Source: Nicotiana tabacum | Taxonomy: Eukaryota; Streptophyta; Magnoliopsida; Solanales; Solanaceae | NCBI RefSeq assembly: GCF_000715075.1 | Contig: NC_134081.1 | Coordinates: forward strand, 62,251,653 to 62,315,652 | DNA: 64,000 bases | Direction: 5' to 3' | Shown: piece by piece, positions 24,207-36,660 of the stretch | Position numbering within the stretch: position 1 is the first letter of the stretch | Layout: each line of letters begins with the position of its first letter | Notes under the pieces: model-generated | Databases searched by the model: none | Told to the model about the DNA's origin: nothing | The model's input: only the letters and a program-made list of their open reading frames with translations | Position numbers and translations under genes: made by a program

Positions 24207-25212
24207 TGCATAGGGCTAAGCTCTGCCCTCATCATTACATAAGACTAAGAATTGCCTTCCTCTGTGTAGGGCTAATCATTGTCCTCAACATTTGCATCGG
24301 GCTAAGCACTGCCCTCATTACTTGCATAAGGCTAAGCTCTGCCTCCATTCTTGCATAAGGCTAAGCAGTGCCTTCCCCTATTTGCATGAGGATAAACTCT
24401 GCCTCCATAATTGCATAAGGCTAAACACTGCCTTTCTCTGCATAGGGCTAAGCACTGCCCTCATTCATTGCATAAGGCTAAGTACTGCCTTTCTTTGCAT
24501 GAGACTAATCATTGTCTCCATATTGCATAAGGCTAAGCATCGCCTTTCTTTGCATGAGACTAAACACTGTCTCCATTCCTTGCATGAGACTAAGCATTGT
24601 CTCAATTCTTTGCATGAGACTAAGCACTGTCTCCACATTGCATAAGGCTAAGCATTGCCTTTCTTTGCATGAGACTAAACGTTGTCTCCATTCTTTGCAT
24701 GAGACTAAGCACTGTCTCCACATTGCATAAGGCTAAGCATTTCCTTTCTTTGCATAAGACTAAACACTGTCTCCATTCTTTGCATGAGACTAAGCACTGT
24801 TTCCATTCTTTGCATGAGACTAAGCACTGTCTCCGCATTACATAAGGCTAAGAATTGCCTTTCTTTGCATGAGACTAAGCACTGTCTCCATTCTTTGTAT
24901 GAGACTAAGCATTGTCTCCACATTGCATAAGACTAAGCATTGCCTTTCTTTGCATGAGACTAAAACACTGTCTCCATTCCTTGCATGAGGCTAAACATTG
25001 CCTCCATTATTGCGTGAGGCTAAACACTGCCTCCATTATTGCATGAGGCTAAGCAGTGTCTTCCCTTGCATGAGCCTAAACACTCTCTCCGCTACACTGC
25101 ATAAGACTAAGCACTGTCTCCTTTTTTTGCATAGGGCTAAACATTGCCTTCATCTCATACAAGACTAAGCCTTATCTTGTCTCGTCTTCGCACATGACTA
25201 AGCATCACATGT
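24207..25212 (+). repeat. Minisatellite of about 30-bp hairpin units, about 33 copies
   Basis: Tandem array in the E2 3' untranslated region. The typical unit is tgcatgagactaagcactgtctccattctt. Around the loop taagcact the two sides of each unit are complementary, in three main forms: GGGC/GCCC, AGGC/GCCT and GAGAC/GTCTC (also GAGGC/GCCTC). The two sides change together in most units. Open frames of 72-117 codons that run through the array on both strands are by-products of the period and are not genes. Confidence 0.85.
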
Positions 25213-25284
25213 TTCCTCTATAAAACGATTGATATTAACACAAACTTGTACTTCATGGGCTGACACATCGCCACATTGTCTGAA

Positions 25285-25525
25285 GGGGCCATAGTCCGAA
25301 GGCACCATCCTCATGGCCTGAAGACACCATTCCATGGCCGGAGGATCTCTCGAAACTGCATATCATTATTCAAAGGCATCATAATAGAGAGGCACCATCC
25401 TCATGGACCGAGGACACCATTCTATGGCCTGTGAATCCCTTACCATGCACTTCATAGCCCAGGATGTCATGGTCTAACTGTATCATCCTCATCGTCCGAA
25501 GACAACCTTCATGGTTCGAAGGGAA
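25285..25525 (+). repeat. Tandem repeat, unit about 93 bp, 2.5 copies
   Basis: The block gcaccatcctcatgg...gacaccattc(c/t)atggcc occurs at 25301 and 25391, and a diverged copy at 25482. It lies directly after the hairpin array in the E2 3' untranslated region. Confidence 0.65.
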
Positions 25526-26036
25526 TTTGCATCATGTTTAAATTTTTGAAATAACCTATATATGTTCGCGCGCACCGTGTTTTAAGTTTTGCAGGTAACT
25601 CGGGAGGTAACCGTTCTACAAATAGGATCAATTTTTGCTCCGATTTCCATTCACAACGTTCACATCCTTAGTTATCTCAAACGTAACCGACAACCAGTAA
25701 TTGATTACCTTTTGCCCCATAACCGCTCAAACACTTGCCTTATATATCCGTAACGTTCAAAATCGCATCCATAGCTCCACCTGAAATCATCCATTCTTCA
25801 ACATCGCATCCAAAAGATCCTTTTCGAAACATACAACCACTCATAAAATAACTCTATCGGTTTCGTTCGTCGTTGAATATAGAACTACACACGGCTTGAT
25901 TCCTATAACACCAAGGATATGTAGGCAACTCAAGAACCAAAGTTCGGGCCCTATTTTTCAAAAATACATCGTTCCTCACTCACTTCGGATAAAATTGGTC
26001 ATCATATTTTTTACCCAACAACTCTTTCATCCTTCC
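25526..26036 (+). other. E2 3' untranslated region, last part
   Basis: Noncoding; includes another gaactacacacggcttgattcc / ggatatgtaggcaa block at 25882-25935. Its last 150 bases resemble 30580-30721, the end of the E1 3' region. Confidence 0.55.
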
Positions 26037-26054
26037 CGGGTAAAGATGGGCAGT
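26037..26054 (+). other. E2 polypurine-like tract
   Basis: cgggtaaagatgggcagt directly precedes the 3' LTR start at 26055. Plus-strand DNA synthesis would start here. The corresponding E1 stretch is ggtcaaagagaggcagc at 30705-30721. Confidence 0.6.
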
Positions 26055-29000
26055 TGTTGATACCCAATTTTGCCCTCATATTTTTTTAAATAGTATATAT
26101 ACCTTCAGAATATCATTTCTAATCATTACTTAATTTACAAGAGTTATACAAGTATTCTCTATAATTTTTCATAATATTTACAGCTTTAAATTAATTTCTT
26201 TGCATTTTTAATTACTTGATTATTTATTAATTATCCTTTTAAATTATTTTATGATGACTTAATCATCCAAATTTATTATTTGTAATCATATATATGCTTC
26301 ATAATATTTTACTTTGTCTTATATAATTATATTTGTATTTTTAAAGATATTTTACATAATTTTACAATAATAGCCTGTATTTTATAAATAATTATATTTA
26401 TTATATTATTTATACTAAAATAGCATTTTTATATTTTAAAATATCAAGATAGTATTCTAAATAATTTTATTGCATAAGTGATATTTTTTATTATTTATTA
26501 ATTTCTTTTATAAATTATTTTTAAAACAATTTTACATATTTAATTTATAGCCCCAACACATGGCTAATTTCAGACCAAATTTGGCCCAAATCATTAGCCC
26601 AACACTCCAGCCCAATCCAAATGACCCCTGTAACCAACTCGATTGCGACCCATCTAAATGACCCACCCCGCTCCCCTTTCTATCTTGGCCGTTGATCTCA
26701 AATGATCAACGGCCCCTAATAAACTAACCCCTTTTCCATATATCCCTCTCCTCTAACCCTAAAGACTCATTCCTCACTTTCGCCACCTCTACTCTCTCTA
26801 TTCCTCTCTTCCTCTTCTCAAACCCTAACAGCTGTCTCCTCAATCCTCTCCAATTCCGGCTCAGATATGGAATCTCTCCATGATTTTCCTTCCACATATG
26901 CTCGGTTCCTCCGTTATTTACATGGTTTTGGTATCACATGATACTTGCCTATTTTTGGCAAGTATACGGTCCTAAATCAAGCAACCATCTCCAGATCTTC
27001 AAGATTTAGATGATATTTCGTCTATATACACCCACTATCAGGCCCTACGGGTCCGATTCAGTGAGAATTTACTATTTTTTTGTTCTTCGTTTTAAAACTG
27101 GGGTTTGTCGGATTTCACCTAAATTGATTCTAATTGAATTTTCATGCTATGTTTTTCTTATTTTGTGTTTAATCGACTGTCTTTCCTTGTTTGGGTACTT
27201 AATTTTGATGCTATATAAACCCCTCCCCAATTTCCTCTTGGAAAAGACTCGAATCACTAAAAAATAACTACTCTTGTCTTCCTTATTCTTTCTTGTCTTA
27301 CACTATTCTGAGGCTAAAATTTTGGCCGGCTGAAAGCCAAGGCCACCGAAACACGATTCTCAAACTTTTCTCAGTGTGAGCACGGCCCGGGGTTCATTTC
27401 AAACCCTTGGGAACTTTGACACACTGAGATTCATGGGTTCTACTATTCATTTGCTATTAACACTGAAGTGTTGCTAAAATCACTCTTCTTTTTTATATGT
27501 TCTTCTGTAACTGGTAATGTATCTATGACTCTTGCAATTTCATTTTCTTTCTGTTTGAGTTCCCATTCTGCATATCTATGTCTCTGAGATTTTTATGAAC
27601 CAACATGCTATTGTATGCTCTGAAGCTCTTCTTGAGGCTCTATAACTTCTAGCTATCAAATTTGCCTATTTGTTGCCTTGATTCTGTTTTCCTAAGCCTG
27701 TTTGCTCTAGTGTGTGTATACGAATGCTTATTATTGTAGCTTATTCTTAGTTTAGATTCTTGCCTTATTCTTTACTCTTGTAAAGAGTCGAATCATGCCC
27801 ATAACCTGTTCTAATTCTTGTTGAGTCATTCGTGTGCAACTTAATGCTTTCCTAGAGTTCATTCTTGATCATGTTATTAGCTAAACATACTTCCTCCTAT
27901 TTGATGTGTGCTCGCTGATTTGTTCACTCTTGTGCTCATTAATATTGCCTAACACTTCTAGGATAAGATTCAATATCTACCTCTTCCCCTATATGTGGTT
28001 AAGACCTAGTGCTTGCATGTTCTGTTAATCTAGAGTTGAAACATCTTCACTTATCATGAGTTCCGGTATTGTTTTTGAACCTTTATACTACGATTGATAC
28101 TCAATATGTTAAGTCTCATGTTCAACTAAGTGATATGCTTCCAACTGTTGTAAACTATGCCCACTAGCCTGTTGCTATGCTATTTATGACCACATTCTCC
28201 TTAGGCTCTCACGTTAAAAAAACCTTCATGTGAAAACTGTCATCCACTTGTCCTTGTCTATGACTTTGCTAGATTCTCATGTTAATTGTCTGAAGTCCTA
28301 GAGGCTTATTCTGGACTATGTTTTGCTTTGAAATTCTATCTGACATAGTTTGTTAGCTTATGATGTTCAAACATGTCATTGGGAACTTATTTTTGTTTAT
28401 ACCATATGTGTCTATAAGGGATTTTGTGTAACCTTTATTTGTGTATCTTTGTCTGAAAATCCCTGATCTCTCTGTTAGCTATAGCATTAAGGGATGAAAC
28501 TCCTAAGTCTTAAAGTGTTTGGTTGGCCTTGTACCAAGCTTGTCACTTATGTTGTTATGGCTATTTAGTATTCCATGGGTAAGTAAGGCAGCCGTCTTAA
28601 GGTTTGGGCCTAGTTGTTGGGCCAGTTTGGTACTCAAAACTGAAGCGTATTAATAGCCGCCTAGAGTCTAGGCATGTTCATCCCCTAAGGTTCCAGGCTC
28701 AGTTGAAGACCCAGAAGCAGCCTTGGGTATCCTGTATTTGCTGTATTTGGGCATGTAGCTGCCTTATTAAGTCTGTAACTATTTTATTATCCTATTTGGA
28801 CCTGTAATAATCTGTAATAATGAATAATGGGGAGATTAATGAAAAGAGGTTGGGGTATTCTAATATTTTCATGAAAGGGTAGAAAACATGCCTATAGGGT
28901 ATGTGTGTTATATTTGCTATTTCGTTCAACATGCCTTGTTTGTTATTTCGTTTGGTATGTTGCACTAATAGAAATCATGCCTATAGGAATTATGCACACT

Positions 29001-30359
29001 TCGCTTGTACACTGTTCAAACATATTAGTCTAAGTATTTATCATATCATTTCAATGTAACTACTGTACATTTAGACACCATGCCTATAGCATGTATAACG
29101 TATGCTTTGTTGACCTAGATACCATGCATATAGGACTTCAAATAATCAATTGGTCAATTATTTCTATTACTCTTATTGTACTGCCCATCTAGATATCATG
29201 ACTATAGGATTCTAATCTTTTAATCGACTATTTTCGTTGTTTTCATTACACTACCCTGCCTAGATGACATGTCTATAGGAATAAAGTGTTATAAAATCAA
29301 GCCAATTGTCAATCACTAGAAAACCTGCCCATAAGATGTTATTGACGACTTCACTGCCTATATACGTAAACAATTAGAAATCATGCCTATAGGACTTATA
29401 ACGCTCTAATATGCCCATACGATAGTCCAGAAACTGCAGCACTACCTGTATAATACTGGGATCGAGAATCACAAAGAAATCATGCCTATAGGACTTAACA
29501 ATTCGTACACGTCTTAATATCGTCTACTGCCTAACCAGAAATCAGTCTGCGTGCTTTCCTGTTTATGTGTGTGGAGGTTACTTGAGCCTTTTATTGCAAT
29601 TATATGCAGTCCTATCTATCTTTGATTGTTGCCTAGTTTTATTATTTTGAGCACGTGAGTTGAGTCTAGAACTACCAAGTAGTAGGTCCAAAGCCTCCTG
29701 GACCATAGGCATGGGACGAATAGTGCACGCATAAGGCACGACTTAGAATTAAATTAGAATAATTTTAAGTAAACCACTTCAACATAGTAATTGGCTAGCA
29801 GGAGATGATAGTCTGTGCCCGCTGAATAATATGAGCAACTCCTACCTAAAGGGAGTTGCGAAGTATTATTTATGTTGTATGGGGTGATCCTTTAGGTTAA
29901 AAAACTTAGGATCCCCCCTTCCCTTATATGCTTGATAAAAGGATTTAGTCATTAAATATAGACCGACGCAGTTGCAATCCATGTGATCTTTAAAACTTGT
30001 GTCAATTATTCATATAGTTTAATAATTTTTACACTGGTTTACGTTATAATAGGACTTTCAACTTTCATATTTTTCTTTACTTATATGCTCGCCTAGTTTA
30101 ATCATATAATCCACATAGTGTAAAATTCGATTGGGAACCACAGTTGTGGACCTCGAAGAGTGCCTAACACCTTCTCTTTGAGGTAATTTGAGCCCTTACC
30201 CGATATTTGGTGGCGTTGACTAGTCAAAAAGAGTTATTTGCAAATAGGTGCCCTAACGCACCTTAAAAATCGTTAGGTAGTGACTCTTCTCTTTTAATAC
30301 CCATTTAAAAGAGTTGTCACACGTCGAAACCCACTCTCGCGAGAAAACGGGGCGCGACA
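26055..30359 (+). repeat. E2 3' LTR
   Basis: 4305 bp, TGTTGATA...GCGACA, direct copy of 15147-19437, with TATA box at 27212-27219 and the catgcctatagg repeat block at 28884-29496. It is followed by ccagc, the copy of the target site. Confidence 0.85.
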
Positions 30360-30721
30360 CCAGCGAGCTCAAAATTTTGAATCATTCAAATCATGCCACA
30401 GAATTCAAGCTATCATGAGTGACCAATTTTCCATCTCGCCGTATCGTCACAATACGATACTGGGGCAATTCCTGTGAGTGTCGCTTCCTCAAAATCCATA
30501 CTCCAAAACTATATGAGGCCTTATCCTCGTTAAGCCCTAGGTATGTAAGTAATTCAAAGCAAGAATTCGGCCCAATATTCCCAAGCATTCCTAGATTCTT
30601 CCTCAACTCATAATTCTCATGCCATTCTTGCAAATCATGCCTAAAGTCAGGACAAAATTGGCTTCGGTTCAATTTCTTTGCCAGAAAACTCTTTCATCGT
30701 CTCCGGTCAAAGAGAGGCAGC
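30360..30721 (+). other. E1 3' untranslated region, second part
   Basis: Continuation of E1 after the E2 insertion. It ends in a purine-rich tract (30705-30721) before the E1 3' LTR. The overall type matches the end of the E2 internal region. No gene. Confidence 0.6.
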
Positions 30722-33700
30722 TGTTGACGGCCAATTTTGACCCTCCCTTTAAAAATTAATTTATTCACGCTTAACAATTTATAATAAATACTTTAAAAAT
30801 ATTTTCTATTAATGCATATCTATTTTTTAAATTAATTAAGTATTAGTTTCAAAATTAATCATGTAGTACTAATATTGTGTAATTACAAATGTATTACTAT
30901 AACAAAAAAATAACTTTTGTATATATATTACATAGGTTTTATAATTTAAAATTACTACTTAATTTCTAGTGAATTAGGTTACTATGTTAATTTTTTGAAA
31001 TTAGTGCTATAATTCGAAATATGTGTCATTTATAGATAATTAATTAAAATAATTAACAACATATAGTAATTATAATTTTACCACATTTTTTTATTGAAAT
31101 TGTTAAGTTTATTTAAATTGATTTTAAAATGGTTGAAAAACTAAAAGGCTACAAATGCAATTCCTTAATTAAATACAAAATGGCTATTAGTTAAACTTTT
31201 TGCCCAAATACCAAGCCCAATTCGAATTTGACCCTGTCCAAATATCCCATCTCATTCCAAGTTGTCAATCCATGCCACTCTTTGCGAACCAATGAGATTG
31301 TGCCACGTCACCCTCCTTTATCACTCACAAAACAAACACACATGCATCTGAACCGTTGATCCATCTGATCAACGGCTCCTATTTAATCCCTGATTTTCCT
31401 TTGATTTTTAAAACAGTCGCCCAATGAACCCATCTCCACCGTTCAAACCTCGTAATCCAATGGCCATTAAAATTCTTCCTAAAAAATCCTAAATGCCCAA
31501 AATTCCAAGGCCGTTGATCACCAGATCCAACGACCCGTATCTTGTATCCTAAGCTTAACCTTAGAGACGCCCCAATACCCCCAAAATTCTAAATCATTTG
31601 TCACCTTCCCAGTCGCCCATATTTCCTCTTCTTATCTCTTTTTTCTCGTCTGCCCTAGCTCCATCAATCAACAACCCTTGCACAAATTAGTGCAAGGTCA
31701 TGAAATTAACCTCAAATCATCTCATTTGTCCCCCATATCCATGATTCTCGTTGTATCTTTGCTTGTTTCATCATCAAAATTCAAATCTCCCAAATCCAAA
31801 CACTAACCCCAGAGATGAAACTTCAACTCGCCAGATTTTCTTTCGTCCTTACCAATCGAAGCAAGCATGAGATGTTAGCTGGCTTCATCATTGATATTCG
31901 ACACCAAAGGTCAAATTCAATGACCTCTGGGTATTAGGGTTCTGACCAGTGGTTGCTTGTTCTTCAACGTTCAGCCTCTCATATTTCTCCACTCAGGTAA
32001 ACTCAAACACTGATTTCCCCTTTGATCTCTCATATTTTACCCGACTATGCTCACATCATCAACTCATCATCACTCTACACTATCTTAGTTTAAAATCTTA
32101 AACTCTAAGGCCTTAAATGGCACTATAAATAGGGCCTTTAATATTTTCATCTACAACAACCTAACACTGAACACACATACAGTCACGAACACTAAGCACA
32201 CACGACACTTAGTACATTAGGATTTCTGGTCATAGCTTTCTTACTGTGTCCCCTCTCTTTAATCGAGTTCTTTTGTTGGTTCAAGATCGAAGGTTCTGGG
32301 ATCTTGAACAACAAAAAGAATTCGTTTGGTCTGCTGCCCTTAAGAAGGTCATCATCTTTCTCTCCCTTTTTCTTTTATTCACCTTTCTGAATGATTTAGA
32401 TATGTCGAGTTAAGTTCTGTAGATTATAATTATGTTGTATGTGTTTGACATGTTTGCTATTTATGCTTTGTTAGTTTGACAACCTTTTATGGTTAGCTTG
32501 TTCTGTTATGATTCTCTAAAATGATAATCGATTAAGTCATTGATAATTGTTGATCTTTGTTCTGAGTTTTCCTACAATCTCCATGCATGAATTCTTACAT
32601 GTTTATGTTCAATACAAACTTCATAGTTCTCAGTGACTTGCAATAAACTCATCTCTATCTTATTGCACTTCTGTAATTTTGTGAGTTTTGGAAGCTGAGT
32701 TTACTACCTGATAGTTATGACTTAAATGAAACCTGAACTAAGATGACTTATATCCCCTTGCCTTTTAACCATGAGCCTAAACTTGAAGTGTCTCTGCTTG
32801 TGTTTGTCCAACTATTTTGCTGAGTTACTACTATAGTCTTTTACTTTATTTTAGCTATCATTATTATTGAACCAATCATGCTCATCTAAACTTCATGCCT
32901 TTCCCTTCATTGATGATTTTGTTGAGACTTCATCTTATTTTCCTGCACCTTATTTTCCTTATGGTTGATTTCATTATTTGGTAACCTTAACTGATATACT
33001 CCTAAAAATTCAATATGTCCATGTCACTTAAGTTGAAAGAATTTAAGTGATTAGATACTTTCCTTCTCTACATCTATATTTACTAACTCTGAGGGTGATA
33101 TATGGGCTATCACTATGGCCTTTTCATAATCATACTCAGCTGTTATAGGAAACTATCTTATTTGCATCAACATGTCTCCTTCTCCTGAACCCTTTTGTTA
33201 TATATATTCTGTTAAGGTTAAGTTATCTTCCCCTTAATGTAAGTCATGATTTTGTTTGGATAAAGTCAACTGATAATTATTGCATAACTATGTTCGTTTC
33301 TCCCATAATCATATTAAGATATTCATATACATGTGCAATTCAAAACTTGTGCAGTACATCCCTGTCATTAATCTTTTGAGCCCCTGTTGATTTTGTAAAG
33401 TTTGCATGCATCTATATTTAACTGATCTTCCATGAAAAAAGGACTTAGACACTATGTTATAATCAAGTGACCCTTTTAGGAGTTGAAGCATGATCACTTC
33501 ATATCTATATGTTGAACTAGATTTATGTTTGAGTTTGAACTTGTTTTGATGCAATATTTTCCATCTCCTTTTTTTACCAATATGTTGATTTAGTTATGTA
33601 ATTGGTTCTATAATATGTAAAGTTCCTCTACCTACATGCGATCACTATTTTATTTATTTTGCCTATGAACAATTGACTGAATGTTGCTAGCCTCCTTGCT

Positions 33701-33865
33701 TAACTCTTTAACATCATGTTCTACCTTAAGTTATACTCAGCCCTCCTCCTTATTGTTAACCTGAAGTTGAACTTGACTCTCAAACCTTATGAAGCCCATT
33801 TGTTGATATTGTCTAAACACATTGACTTGCTAATACTGTTAAAAGCATGCCCCTTTTGAGATCTT
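30722..33865 (+). repeat. E1 3' LTR, 5' and middle part
   Basis: Starts TGTTGACGGCC right after the polypurine-like tract; the first bases resemble the E2 LTR start (TGTTGATACCC, then aattttg). A promoter-like TATA box lies at 32124. There is no open frame above 90 codons. The expected LTR end (the sequence at 3515-3834) is not found after it in this orientation; instead the inverted block 33870-34378 follows. Confidence 0.65.
32124..32130 (+). promoter_or_regulatory. TATA box in E1 3' LTR
   Basis: tataaat in the context cactataaataggg, 1.4 kb into the LTR, similar in depth to the E2 TATA box (1.14 kb). Likely former transcription start of E1 RNA. Confidence 0.5.
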
Positions 33866-33869
33866 AGGT

Positions 33870-34378
33870 TGAAATTGGCATATAAGTGGTCTAGATTTTA
33901 TAAGTTTATAAAAGAGATTGAGTTATGAAAATACTTTAATTTGGGGGATGGTTATTTATATAACTCTAAAGGGATATTTTATAAGAAAGTAAGCCTATAA
34001 TTACCTTAGATTCAGAGGGTTTTCAAAGAAGAGGTTATTTGCCGAAATTTCCTTAAAGGCGACAGTTCTTGAAGTTCTGATTTTCCTTTTGAAAATGAAG
34101 TTGAGATTCGATTTCCCTTTTTGAAATAGAGCTGTTGTTTTGCTAAGTTCTGAATTTTGAAATCTTTAAAGGAAAGAAGGGTGAGTGAAAAACATAATAA
34201 TTTGCGAGCAGATTATAATTAGTGAGTTAAGGATCTACTTCTAACTAATTTTCCTTTTAAATCCTATATTATTTAAGGCTTGCCTAAGTTTATATGATAT
34301 TAAAGCATAAAAGAAAAAGCATGGGATCTAATATATAAGTATTATATACATGAGATATAAACAACAACAAAGACATAA
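33870..34378 (-). repeat. Inverted copy of 2958-3443
   Basis: Reading the minus strand from 34378 to 33870 reproduces the plus strand from about 2960 to 3443 with moderate divergence. Recognisable landmarks are gtctttgttgttgttt, gcctttaagg, and cacttatatg. The homology stops sharply on both sides. Whether the block is an integral LTR segment that was flipped in one copy, or a separate insert, cannot be decided here. Confidence 0.7.
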
Positions 34379-34573
34379 CTAACATTAATTTATAACTAAC
34401 ATTAATTTAAACTAACAGAAACAACAAACTATACTCACTTCCTTAGCATCCCATATTTGACTGCTCTTTCTCGTGGTCCAACTCCACGATTAGAAGTAAT
34501 TACTATTTTCCATTTTATAACTCTTTCTCCTTCTTTTTTTTGCAGTAGAGGAAAATAATTTATTATATTTTAA

Positions 34574-35398
34574 GAGTTCATTACTCAAATATTCACTCAA
34601 CTATCCCAAATTACCTATTAAAGTCATCTTTCTTTTCTTTGTAACATCAAAGTCACTCAACTATGCATTAACACTCAGAATGTCATTGAACTAGATTTCT
34701 CAAATTTTTAATTGCTAAATACCTATTCTATCCTCTAAATTATCAACGTTTATCTTCTTTTTATTTTTTTAAACTTTTTAATATTATGATATTTTTATCT
34801 TTTTAATTTATATTATGGACTTACCTACAGAATAAATAAGTTTTATTTATAAATTAAAAATAAAATAGTGTTTAAGAATATATAATGTTGGAATAATAAA
34901 ATATTGAGCATAGTAAAAATATTAATTAGAACAATTTGTTCTTAATAATAATTTTGATATTTACAGCAAAAACTCAAAAAAATATTTACATAATTGAGAA
35001 CGAAAGAAAATAAAGGTTTCATAATATATATTCCATGCATGTAATAGAAAAATAAATAATAAAGGTATTTTTATAATATAAATTATATATTCTTGAAAAT
35101 TATGCTCAATTATATTATTATTCTGACATTAAATATGCTAGAAAATTAATTTTTTATTTTTTATTTTTTATTTTTTATTTTATAGATAAAATTTATTTGT
35201 TCTATAGGTAAGTCCATAATATCAAATACCTATTTTAGAGGGTAAAATAGGTATTTGACAATCAAAAGTTTGAGAAATCTGGTTGAATGACCTTCTGAGC
35301 TATAGACATAGTTAAGTGACTTTTATGTTACGAACGAAAAAATAATGACTTTACTTGATAATTTCAGATAGTTGAGTGATTATTTAAGTAACGAACTC
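34574..35398. mobile_element. Mutator-like foldback MITE, 825 bp
   Basis: Left end gagttcattactcaaat and right end (reverse complement) gagttcgttacttaaat begin arms of roughly 290 bases that match inverted. A 10-base direct repeat tatattttaa flanks the element (34564-34573 and 35399-35408). Direct repeats of 9-10 bases point to the Mutator superfamily. The centre is AT-rich with an attttttt repeat at 35140-35180. It has no coding capacity. 34379-34563 before it holds nothing I recognise. Confidence 0.75.
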
Positions 35399-35408
35399 TA
35401 TATTTTAA

Positions 35409-36320
35409 ACTAATGACATGTGTAACTTTAAGTACTCCATAAATTGAATATTCCATTCGTCACACCTCATCTGTTGAGATGTTTAAATTAATAAATGGAG
35501 CCAAATTTGAAGAACTATATGTGCATTTTGACCTATTGGTTGTTACGTTCACAGATAGGACATAGCTGGATGTTCTGATCAGGAACAATAGATGATTCGG
35601 TACACTAAATGTAAAATGGACCTGCTCATCTCTCAACGCTTACAAATTAATGACAAAGTTTCCCCATTGCTTTACAAGATAGCCGATTTTGTGGATTGGA
35701 ATTCAGAAGTCATCTCTTAAAATGAAAATCATGGAAAAGGAAAAAAAAATAAAAAGAAGAAATCTTCGTAAATGTTGTTTTACTTTATTTTTACAATTTT
35801 AATAAGTGTTGAGTTATCATAGGAAGGAAGTAATATTACGAGGATCTTCTCTTATGCTTCTTTCGCAATGTTCAACTGATAAAGATGTGTTCTTTGGTAA
35901 TGTGAGATAATTTTATTTTGGGTTTGGGTTGAAATTCTTATCTTTTTCTAAATAGTTTCAGAATTGTTTAATTATACCACATTGTAGCATCAGTCTCATA
36001 TCAAACTCTATGTGGAATAATAATTACGAGGTTTATTATGGTATAATTTTTATTCCGAACACTATGTGGGATAATAATTTTGCAATTACTGAAACAACAA
36101 AATGACACGTTTGCTATTCTTCAAGGCTCTTCAGTTCTTCTCCCATAATCTTTTAAGGACGCTAATGTTAAAAGTGAAAAATAAATGATAGTTGGGTACG
36201 TAGGCCAATTAGCCTTAAATGTAGGAAGAATCCAGTCGATACAAAAAATAGATTTCCTCTAAAAAATTATCTCTATAGCTGAACCAAAGAAAACATTATC
36301 CGTTTTCCTTTTTCAGCTGG
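35409..36320. other. Unassigned AT-rich DNA
   Basis: No gene, no clear repeat ends. Some short inverted stretches around 35880-36090 (gtgggataataatt and similar) hint at an old MITE, without clear termini. Confidence 0.4.
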
Positions 36321-36325
36321 CTATA

Positions 36326-36513
36326 CACATTGGCGAAGCTAAGAATTTACTCAAAGGTATTCAAATTTGAAAGAAGTGAAAAAAAATTCCGACAAAGAGT
36401 GTTCAATACGTGTTATATACCTCTAAAACGTAATATTTTATCTATATACACAGTGCAATTTTTCGATGAATGGTGGTCAACTAGCCACCCTTGTAATTAC
36501 GTGGCTTCGCCAC
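36326..36513. mobile_element. Small MITE with TTGGCGAAGC ends
   Basis: The left end attggcgaagc and right end gcttcgccac are inverted copies. Flanks ctggctata (left) and ctggctatg (right) look like a 9-base target duplication. The inner text tatatacacagtgcaatttttcgatgaa matches the MITE at 41245-41510, so the two belong to one family. Confidence 0.55.
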
Positions 36514-36524
36514 TGGCTATGCAT

Positions 36525-36660
36525 AGAGGTGACAAACGGGCAGGTTGAGTCGTATATACGAATAAAATATTAGGCAAAAACAGATAAAATATCCGAATTG
36601 TTCATATTTAATACGAATAAAAAATAAGTTAACTGACGAATAATATGAGTATTCATGTTA
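36525..36660. mobile_element. hAT-type MITE end fragment
   Basis: tagaggtgacaaacgggcagg resembles the termini of the hAT-like MITE at 43171-43577 (taagggtgacaaa / taggagtggcaaa). Only one end is seen. The rest up to 36940 is unassigned. Confidence 0.4.

Larger units (their letters stand above)
15147..30359 (+). mobile_element. E2: non-autonomous Ogre-like retrotransposon nested in E1
   Basis: Two direct LTRs (15147-19437 and 26055-30359) start TGTTGATA and end GCGACA. The flanks are ccagt (15142-15146) and ccagc (30360-30364), a 5-bp target duplication with one change. The primer site is at 19441 and a purine-rich tract lies before 26055. Inside are a leader, ORF1, a short gag start joined to the end of the polyprotein, integrase and a repeat-rich 3' region. 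Protease, RT and most of gag and RNase H are absent. It sits in the 3' untranslated region of E1, so it is younger than E1. It could only have moved with enzymes from a complete relative. Confidence 0.85.
2958..34378 (+). mobile_element. E1: degenerate Ogre/Tat-lineage Ty3/gypsy retrotransposon, split by nested E2
   Basis: Parts in order: truncated 5' LTR, primer site at 3838, ORF1, gag, protease, probable intron, RT, two RNase H regions, integrase, long 3' untranslated region with tandem repeats (13219-15146 and 30360-30721), polypurine-like stretch before 30722, and the beginning of a 3' LTR. An ORF1 before gag, a tRNA-Arg-like primer site, an intron between protease and RT and a second RNase H are known marks of Ogre/Tat elements. 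All reading frames carry stops or frameshifts, so it cannot make its proteins. Both LTRs are incomplete. E2 (15147-30359) interrupts the 3' untranslated region. Outer limits are approximate. Confidence 0.8.

Noticed and set aside
24292..24923. Open frames of 72-117 codons on both strands with repeated Cys/Leu/His text
   Set aside because: They follow from the roughly 30-base period of the minisatellite; both strands are open at once and the text is pure repeat.
24207..25212. CRISPR-like array of repeats
   Set aside because: The host is a plant; there are no unique spacers of constant length, and the array lies inside a retrotransposon 3' region.
30391..30672. 93-codon minus-strand frame
   Set aside because: It lies in the E1 3' untranslated region, has no known motif, and is antisense to the element.
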